This document shows positions 48,153 to 57,319 of a DNA stretch of 57,319 nucleotides, piece by piece (position 1 is the stretch's first letter; each line of letters starts with the position of its first letter). The DNA is taken from the NCBI GenBank assembly GCA_028281385.1, contig JANQJY010000077.1, positions 1 through 57,319 on the forward strand. Direction: 5' to 3'. The position numbers and the translations under genes were made by a program. Origin of the DNA: Rickettsiales bacterium. GTDB lineage: Bacteria; Pseudomonadota; Alphaproteobacteria; Rickettsiales; UBA3002. Below the pieces are notes generated by a model that saw only the letters and a list, made by a program, of their open reading frames with translations, had not been told where the DNA came from and made no database searches.

Positions 48153-48874
48153 ATGCATCATGCCCCATCTTCCATCCTGATTACCGGAGCGGCGCAGCGG
48201 TTGGGCCGCGCCATGGCGCTGCATCTGGCGGAACAGGGCTATGATATTGTGCTGCACTATCACAGCAATGTTGCCGGTGCGGAAAAGACGCAGGATGAGA
48301 TTGAGCAGATGGGCCGGAGCTGTCACCTTCTGCAGGCCGATCTGTCGGAAGGTGGAGAGTATGACGCGCTTATTGAACAGGCATATAAGGCAAGCCCGTC
48401 ATTGGGTGGGTTGATCAATAATGCCTCGGTGTTTCTCGAAGCGGGTATAGGGGACACCACGCCGGAGTTGTTCGACCAACAGTTGACTGTCAATCTCCGC
48501 GCGCCGTTTTTTCTGACGCAAGCCTATGCGGCGCAGGTGAAACAGGGCTGTATCATCAACATGCTCGATACGTTTATCAGCAAGACTTCGAGCAGTTATT
48601 TCCATTATCTGCTGACGAAAAAGGCACTGGCGGCATTCACGCAGATGGCAGCCAGAGAGCTGGCGCCGGAGATTCGCGTCAATGCGGTTGCGCCGGGTAC
48701 GATTCTTCCCAACGGTAAAAGATTCGGCGAGGCCTATATGAAGCAGAAGGCCAAAGCCAATCCGATGAAACGGTTGGGGCAAATCGAAGAAGTGTGTCAG
48801 GCGGCGTACGCCTTGCTGACGCAGGACTATATGATCGGGCAGATTCTCTATGTCGATGGTGGAGAGCGGTTGGT

Positions 48875-48878
<4 letters not shown>
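48153..48878 (+). CDS. Short-chain dehydrogenase/reductase (pteridine reductase-like)
   Basis: ILITGAAQRLGRAMALHLAEQGYDIVLHYHS...GGLINNASVF...NGKRFGEAY; YVDGG near C-term. Confidence 0.88.
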
Positions 48879-52368
<3,490 letters not shown>

Positions 52369-52372
<4 letters not shown>

Positions 52373-52644
52373 GACTTCGCGTAATCCCTGAAATGACGCA
52401 GCTGTTCCAGTAACGGTTCATAGGCCGGATTCTCAGGCGATGTTTTGTGAGTCAGCCAGCTCCAGATAGCCGCGTCGTCTTCCTCAAGCAGTTGCTCGAA
52501 CAGTGTCAGTCCGGCGTCATCCATCTCCTGGATGAAATGATCGCAGAAATTGCCGAGGATTATATCGGTTTCCTTACAGCCGCGGTGCCAGCTGCGATAG
52601 ATGATACGTTTTCTTCGGGATTCAAATACATCTGACATTGACAT
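52369..52644 (-). CDS. sdhE: SdhE/YgfY-family succinate dehydrogenase flavination factor
   Basis: SRRKRIIYRSWHRGCKETDIILGNFCDHF (RGxxE motif); 4-bp overlap with mfd. Confidence 0.87.
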
Positions 52645-52702
52645 TTCGATTTTTTCGCTGTGAAGATGAGTTGTTAACAAGCCGTTATGTAGGGTATTTT
52701 CC

Positions 52703-53623
52703 ATGGCATCGCAATCCGATTCTGACGCAGCGCCTGAGAACCAGGCTTATACCCTGCTGGTCTGTCAGAACAACGATAAGAAAACATTGCATGTGCAACA
52801 TATGTCACCGGCGCTGGCACAGCATTTGGGCTATGGGGCGGATGGTCCGGCCGGAAAGGATATTCGTGACATCATCGGTGATACGGTCCGTGAAGCGGTC
52901 GATGACTATGTTGAATTCGAGGACGGTATGGCAGATCTGGAGCAGGTGCTGGGCCGTGTGCGCAGCTTTACCCTGAAAGGTGTGGAAGGAAATGAACAGT
53001 CCTTCAGCCTCAGGATTCTGCGTGATCCGGCGCCGGACAGGCATGACTGGTTCCGTCTGATCCTGAAGGATGAACGCCGCCAGATACAGGATAATTCTTT
53101 CCTGACGGCCATTACCGACAGCATTGCCGGTATCAGTGCCGTGGATGAGGCAAGTGGTCTGCCGGACCGGCATACGGCTGAACAGGCAGTGCGTGTAGCT
53201 GCGAAATATGTCGGTAGTCATCAGTTGAATGCCTGTTTCGCAGTCATACGGATTGACCGGTTTGAAAAATCCGTGCGGACATTTGGCAAAGAGCCGTGTG
53301 CCGCATTGCTTCAGCATGTGGCACAATGCTGCCGGGCGACGTTCCGTACCGATGATGTGATTGCCGCGCTTGGCGAGCATACGCTGGGATTGGTCCTGCT
53401 CGATATTACGCCGGATGCGGCGCGTGTCGTATTAAATCGTCTACGCTGGTATATTGCCACGCATCACATTCATTTTGGCGGCAAATCCAATTTCTCGGTG
53501 ACGGTCAGCGTTGCCTTTACCGCCCTGAAGGAAAGCCACGGACCGGAACTGGTGGACAAAGCAGAGCAGGCGGTGCTGGATATCCATGCCGATGAACGCA
53601 GCGCGTTGGTCGGGCTGGATTAG
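52703..53623 (+). CDS. PAS plus degenerate GGDEF-like protein
   Basis: EASGLPDRHTAEQAVR resembles the GGDEF-domain start; CFAVIRIDRFEKSVRTFG...DDVIAALGEHTLGLVLLD, with GGDEF replaced by LGEHTLG. Confidence 0.62.
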   Translation: MASQSDSDAAPENQAYTLLVCQNNDKKTLHVQHMSPALAQHLGYGADGPAGKDIRDIIGDTVREAVDDYVEFEDGMADLEQVLGRVRSFTLKGVEGNEQSFSLRILRDPAPDRHDWFRLILKDERRQIQDNSFLTAITDSIAGISAVDEASGLPDRHTAEQAVRVAAKYVGSHQLNACFAVIRIDRFEKSVRTFGKEPCAALLQHVAQCCRATFRTDDVIAALGEHTLGLVLLDITPDAARVVLNRLRWYIATHHIHFGGKSNFSVTVSVAFTALKESHGPELVDKAEQAVLDIHADERSALVGLD

Positions 53624-53628
53624 GGCGG

Positions 53629-55785
53629 ATGCGGCCCGCCATTCTCAATCCTCTGTTTGCCGATGTTGCCGGACTGAAAGGTGTCGGACCGGCGGTGCGG
53701 GGCGCGCTCAGGCGTTTGCTGGGTTATCATTCGCCTATGCATCAGGAAGAGGAAGATCGCGCCTATCCGGTGATCCGCGATCTGCTGTTTCATCTGCCCT
53801 CCGGCATGGTGGACCGGCGCAAGGTCAGCAATATCGGGGAACTGCAGGATCATCAGGTCGGCACTACGATTGTCACCGTCGACAAGCATTATCCCAACCC
53901 GAAATTCGGCAGAGGCAGCCGTGCGCCGTACCGCGTGCGCTGCAGTGACGACAGCGGATCGCTGATGCTGGTGTTTTTCAATGCGCGCGAAGATTATGTG
54001 AAAAAGACGCTCCCCGAAGGCGAGCAGCGTGTGATCAGCGGTGAGGTGGAGCTGTTCGACGGCGTCAAGCAGATCACCCATCCGGATCTGATGGTGCCGC
54101 CGGAGCAGTTGGAAGAAGTGGCGCGTCTGGAACCGCGCTATCCCCTGACTCACGGAATCAGTCAGAAGCAATTGATAAAGCTGATCCGTCAGGCAATAGA
54201 CAAGCTGGTCGATCTGCCGGAATGGATCGACAGCGCATTGAAGGAACAGAAACGCTGGCCGTCCTGGGCAACGGCGGCGAAGGTGATCCATTTCCCTTCG
54301 GAGGCGGAGATCATGACGCCGGATAGCCCGGCACGTCTACGATTGGCGTATGATGAAATACTCGCCAATCAGCTGGCGCTGGCGCTGGTGCGTCACAAGG
54401 TTACACGTACGTCCGGTGTCATCTGTCAGCCGCCCGGCGAGTTGCGTGAACAGCTGTTACAGCAATTGCCGTTTTCACTGACGGTGGGGCAACAGCGGGT
54501 ATTGCAGGAAATAGATGATGATCTCGGCTCCGGCCACCGTATGTTGCGCTTGCTTCAGGGCGATGTCGGCAGTGGTAAAACCGTGGTGGCGTTGCTGGCG
54601 ATGCTGCCGGTGATCGAGGCAGGTTGTCAGTGTGCGCTGATGGTGCCGACGGATATTCTCGGCAGGCAGCATCTGGCGACGCTTGGCGCACTGGCTGGTG
54701 AACTGAATATCACTGTGGAGATACTCACCGGCAAATTATCCGCAGCACAGCGGCGCGAGCGCATGGCAGCGCTGGAAGCCGGAGAGATAGACATCATTAT
54801 CGGTACCCACGCACTGTTTCAGCAGGACGTCAGCTTTAAACAACTCGGTATGGTTGTGATTGACGAGCAGCACCGCTTCGGGGTGAATCAGCGGCTGGCG
54901 CTTGCCGGTAAGGGAACGAAACCGCATCTGCTGCTGATGACGGCAACGCCGATTCCGCGTTCGCTGACCATGACGGCGTATGGTGATATGGAATCGTCAC
55001 TGCTTACCGAAAAACCCGCAGGCAGGCAGGAGATCGATACCAAAGCCATATCGCTGGAGCGTATTGATGAAGTGGTTGAAGGTTTGCGGCGTGCGCTGGA
55101 GAAAGGCTCGAAGATTTACTGGATTTGTCCGCTGGTCGAAGAGTCGGACCCGGAGGACCCCAAAGCCTATAGCGGCGATCTGGCGGCGGCAGAGGAACGT
55201 TATCGTGTCTTTAAGCAGATATTCGGCGACCGAGTGGCACTGATTCACGGCAAAATGAAACCGCCGGAGCGTGAAGCGGCCATGGCAGGGTTCGCCGGTG
55301 AGACGAGCGATATACTGGTGGCGACGACGGTCGTTGAAGTCGGGGTCGATGTGCCGGATGCGACGATTATCGTCATCGAGCATGCCGAGCGCTTCGGGCT
55401 GGCGCAGTTGCATCAGCTGCGCGGCCGCGTCGGGCGCGGAGAGGAACGGTCGCATTGCATTCTGTTGTATCATCCGGGACTGTCCGAGATTGCGAAACAG
55501 CGGCTCAAGGTCATCCGCGAAACCAATGACGGCTTTAAAATTGCCGAGGAGGATTTACTGCTGCGCGGTGCGGGCGATGTACTCGGCACGCGCCAGAGCG
55601 GTCTGCCGGAGTTTCGTTTCGTTGATCTGGCAACACATCGTGAGTTGGTTCTCACTGCACGCGATGATGTCAAACTGATCCTGCACAATGATCCGACACT
55701 GGAAAGTGAGCGGGGCAAGGCACTGCGCATCTTGCTCTATCTTTATGATTATGATCGTTCGATCGATTATCTTAAAGCGGGGTAA
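53629..55785 (+). CDS. recG: ATP-dependent DNA helicase RecG
   Basis: MLRLLQGDVGSGKTVVALLAML, VVIDEQHRFGVNQRLAL, LLMTATPIPRSLTMTAYGDME, HQLRGRVGRGEERSHCILL. Confidence 0.97.
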   Translation: MRPAILNPLFADVAGLKGVGPAVRGALRRLLGYHSPMHQEEEDRAYPVIRDLLFHLPSGMVDRRKVSNIGELQDHQVGTTIVTVDKHYPNPKFGRGSRAPYRVRCSDDSGSLMLVFFNAREDYVKKTLPEGEQRVISGEVELFDGVKQITHPDLMVPPEQLEEVARLEPRYPLTHGISQKQLIKLIRQAIDKLVDLPEWIDSALKEQKRWPSWATAAKVIHFPSEAEIMTPDSPARLRLAYDEILANQLALALVRHKVTRTSGVICQPPGELREQLLQQLPFSLTVGQQRVLQEIDDDLGSGHRMLRLLQGDVGSGKTVVALLAMLPVIEAGCQCALMVPTDILGRQHLATLGALAGELNITVEILTGKLSAAQRRERMAALEAGEIDIIIGTHALFQQDVSFKQLGMVVIDEQHRFGVNQRLALAGKGTKPHLLLMTATPIPRSLTMTAYGDMESSLLTEKPAGRQEIDTKAISLERIDEVVEGLRRALEKGSKIYWICPLVEESDPEDPKAYSGDLAAAEERYRVFKQIFGDRVALIHGKMKPPEREAAMAGFAGETSDILVATTVVEVGVDVPDATIIVIEHAERFGLAQLHQLRGRVGRGEERSHCILLYHPGLSEIAKQRLKVIRETNDGFKIAEEDLLLRGAGDVLGTRQSGLPEFRFVDLATHRELVLTARDDVKLILHNDPTLESERGKALRILLYLYDYDRSIDYLKAG

Positions 55786-55795
55786 TGTATGCGTT

Positions 55796-56035
55796 GTCAT
55801 CCCGTGGAGTCGGTCAGGAGACCGACGAGCACGGGATCCAGCTATCAGTGATGGTCAAGTTTCATAGGCAATTCAGTAGAATTGCCGTACAGCAATGAAA
55901 TTCCACACAGCCGGTCTGCTGACCGGTTTATATACGGTGTATTCTACTGGATAGGTGGACCCCGGCCTGCGGTGTCTTCCGCCGTCGCTGCTACGCAGCT
56001 TTGGCGAGACAAGCCTGACACCTTGCCGGGGTGAC
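55796..56035. repeat. Interspersed mosaic palindromic element E9 (compound), filling the convergent recG/lpxB gap
   Basis: GTCGGTC-AGGA-GACCGAC; GGCAATTC-AGTA-GAATTGCC; CCGGTC-TGCT-GACCGG; shared CTTCCGCCGTCGCTGC..GGCGAGACAAGCC module. Confidence 0.88.
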
Positions 56036-56044
56036 AATTTATTG

Positions 56045-57208
56045 TTACAGCATTCCTAACACCACCTCTGCCGCTTTTTCGCTGGGCGAGATATCACCTT
56101 CTGCACCCATTTCATACATGACGCTGCGGCAGGTGGCGGCCTGATCGATCCCCTTTTCGGGATATCTCAGCCACTCCAGCAGTGCCGGCGTGAGAATATC
56201 GGGATGGCAGTTCTCCTGCAGATATTCGGGGATGATCTCTTCGTCGCGGATAATATTGATCAAATTATATAAGGAAATGTTGCTCATCCGCCGTACGATA
56301 AAGGCGCTCAGCCAACTGGTCTTAAAGGTGGTGATGGTTGGGATACCGGCGAAGGCGGTCTCGATACTCACCGTACCAGCCTTGGCGAGCGCGATGTTGC
56401 AGGCGGCATACGCATCTTTTTTTTCCGTATCGCCCACCACCAGATGCGACGGCACGGGCCAGTGTTTGACTTCATCGGCGATCGGTTGTGCCATCGCTTC
56501 GGTGGTGGGGATCACCAGTTCCAGCATCGGATATTCTTTATGCACCCGTGCAATCGTTTCCTTGAACACCGGCAGGTGACGACGCAATTCTCCCCGACGG
56601 CTTCCGGGAAACATGCCGATGACAGTGGCTTTAGCGGCGATACGGTGGCGTGCGCGAAATGCCTTTCCGTCACCTGTTTCCTTCCATTCCCAGGCGACGG
56701 GGTGGCCGGTGAAATGGGTTTTCAAACCTTCTTTTTCAAAATAGGGCGGCTCGAACGGCAGCAGCACCATCAGCGCGTCGAATAATGACGCGGTTTTGGC
56801 CGCACGCTGTGGCTTGTAGGCCCAGACTGTCGGTGCGACATAATGGATGAACGGTCCCTTATACCCTGCATCGCGCAACTGCCTGACGACACGGAAGGTA
56901 AAGCCGGGCGAATCGATGGTAATCACGATATCGGGCTGTTTGTCGAGAATATCCCGAACGGTTTGTCTGATCCGGCGCTTCAGGCGGAACAGATGCGGCA
57001 GCACTTCGGCAAAGCCCATCAGCGCCAGCTCCTGCATCGGGAACAGCGAGGTCAGACCGGTCTGCTGCATGCGTTCGCCGCCGATGCCGGAGAGGATAAT
57101 ATCGGATTGTTTATCATGAAGCGTCTGTAACAGCCTGCCGCCGAGAAAATCACCGGAGGCTTCCCCGGCGATGATGTAGATATGTGGTGCGCTCACCATA
57201 ACATGCAT
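56045..57208 (-). CDS. lpxB: Lipid-A-disaccharide synthase
   Basis: HIYIIAGEASGDFLGGRLLQTL...GIGGERMQQTGL..LFPMQELALMGFAEVLPHL...DSPGFTFRVVRQLR. Confidence 0.95.
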   Translation of the reverse strand: MHVMVSAPHIYIIAGEASGDFLGGRLLQTLHDKQSDIILSGIGGERMQQTGLTSLFPMQELALMGFAEVLPHLFRLKRRIRQTVRDILDKQPDIVITIDSPGFTFRVVRQLRDAGYKGPFIHYVAPTVWAYKPQRAAKTASLFDALMVLLPFEPPYFEKEGLKTHFTGHPVAWEWKETGDGKAFRARHRIAAKATVIGMFPGSRRGELRRHLPVFKETIARVHKEYPMLELVIPTTEAMAQPIADEVKHWPVPSHLVVGDTEKKDAYAACNIALAKAGTVSIETAFAGIPTITTFKTSWLSAFIVRRMSNISLYNLINIIRDEEIIPEYLQENCHPDILTPALLEWLRYPEKGIDQAATCRSVMYEMGAEGDISPSEKAAEVVLGML

Positions 57209-57220
57209 ATGTCTTTCTTT

Positions 57221-57319
57221 GTCATACTCGGGGCAACATTCAGGAGAATGTTGAACCCGGGTATCCAGAATAACAAAATGTCAGTAGACATTTTGTGTCA
57301 GAAAAATCTACTGATTTTT
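57221..57319. repeat. Interspersed mosaic palindromic element E10 (truncated by window edge)
   Basis: GTCATACTCGGG; CAACATTC-AGGA-GAATGTTG; ACAAAATGTC-AGTA-GACATTTTGT; AAAAATC-TACT-GATTTTT. Confidence 0.85.

Overview
The window is chromosomal DNA from an alphaproteobacterium, mostly housekeeping genes and very gene-dense. Recognisable genes include prfB (with its programmed +1 frameshift), nadA/nadC, a TRAP DctQM pair, fur-olsB-olsA, nfu, PAS-EAL and DUF2336 genes, dapD-dapE, truA/fmt/def, gltX, comEC, queH, argG, gyrA, coaD, bfd-bfr, queA-tgt, tRNA-Lys(UUU), mfd-sdhE, recG and lpxB. No database search was possible, so product names rest on recognisable sequence motifs. Two things stand out. 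(1) A solitary polymorphic-toxin locus lies just downstream of queA-tgt-tRNA-Lys (45206-46906). A MuF/SPP1-gp7-like phage-head domain ending in GHPGEPPNCRC is fused to a colicin-E5-like tRNase tip. It is followed by an overlapping candidate immunity gene, a second frameshifted immunity-like gene, and an orphan copy of the GHPGEPPNCRC junction carrying a different C-terminus. This looks like C-terminal tip replacement between 44-bp direct repeats. (2) At least ten interspersed GTCAT...ATGAC-bounded mosaic elements occupy gene junctions. They are built from hairpins whose stems differ in sequence but stay complementary, while the tetraloop is almost constant (AGGA/TCCT, AGTA/TACT, AGCA/TGCT). 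Also notable: a cysteine-free 1123-aa coiled-coil/low-complexity protein and a small protein that share a CtrA-like promoter block, and an unassigned hairpin-rich intergenic region at 30.66-31.2 kb.
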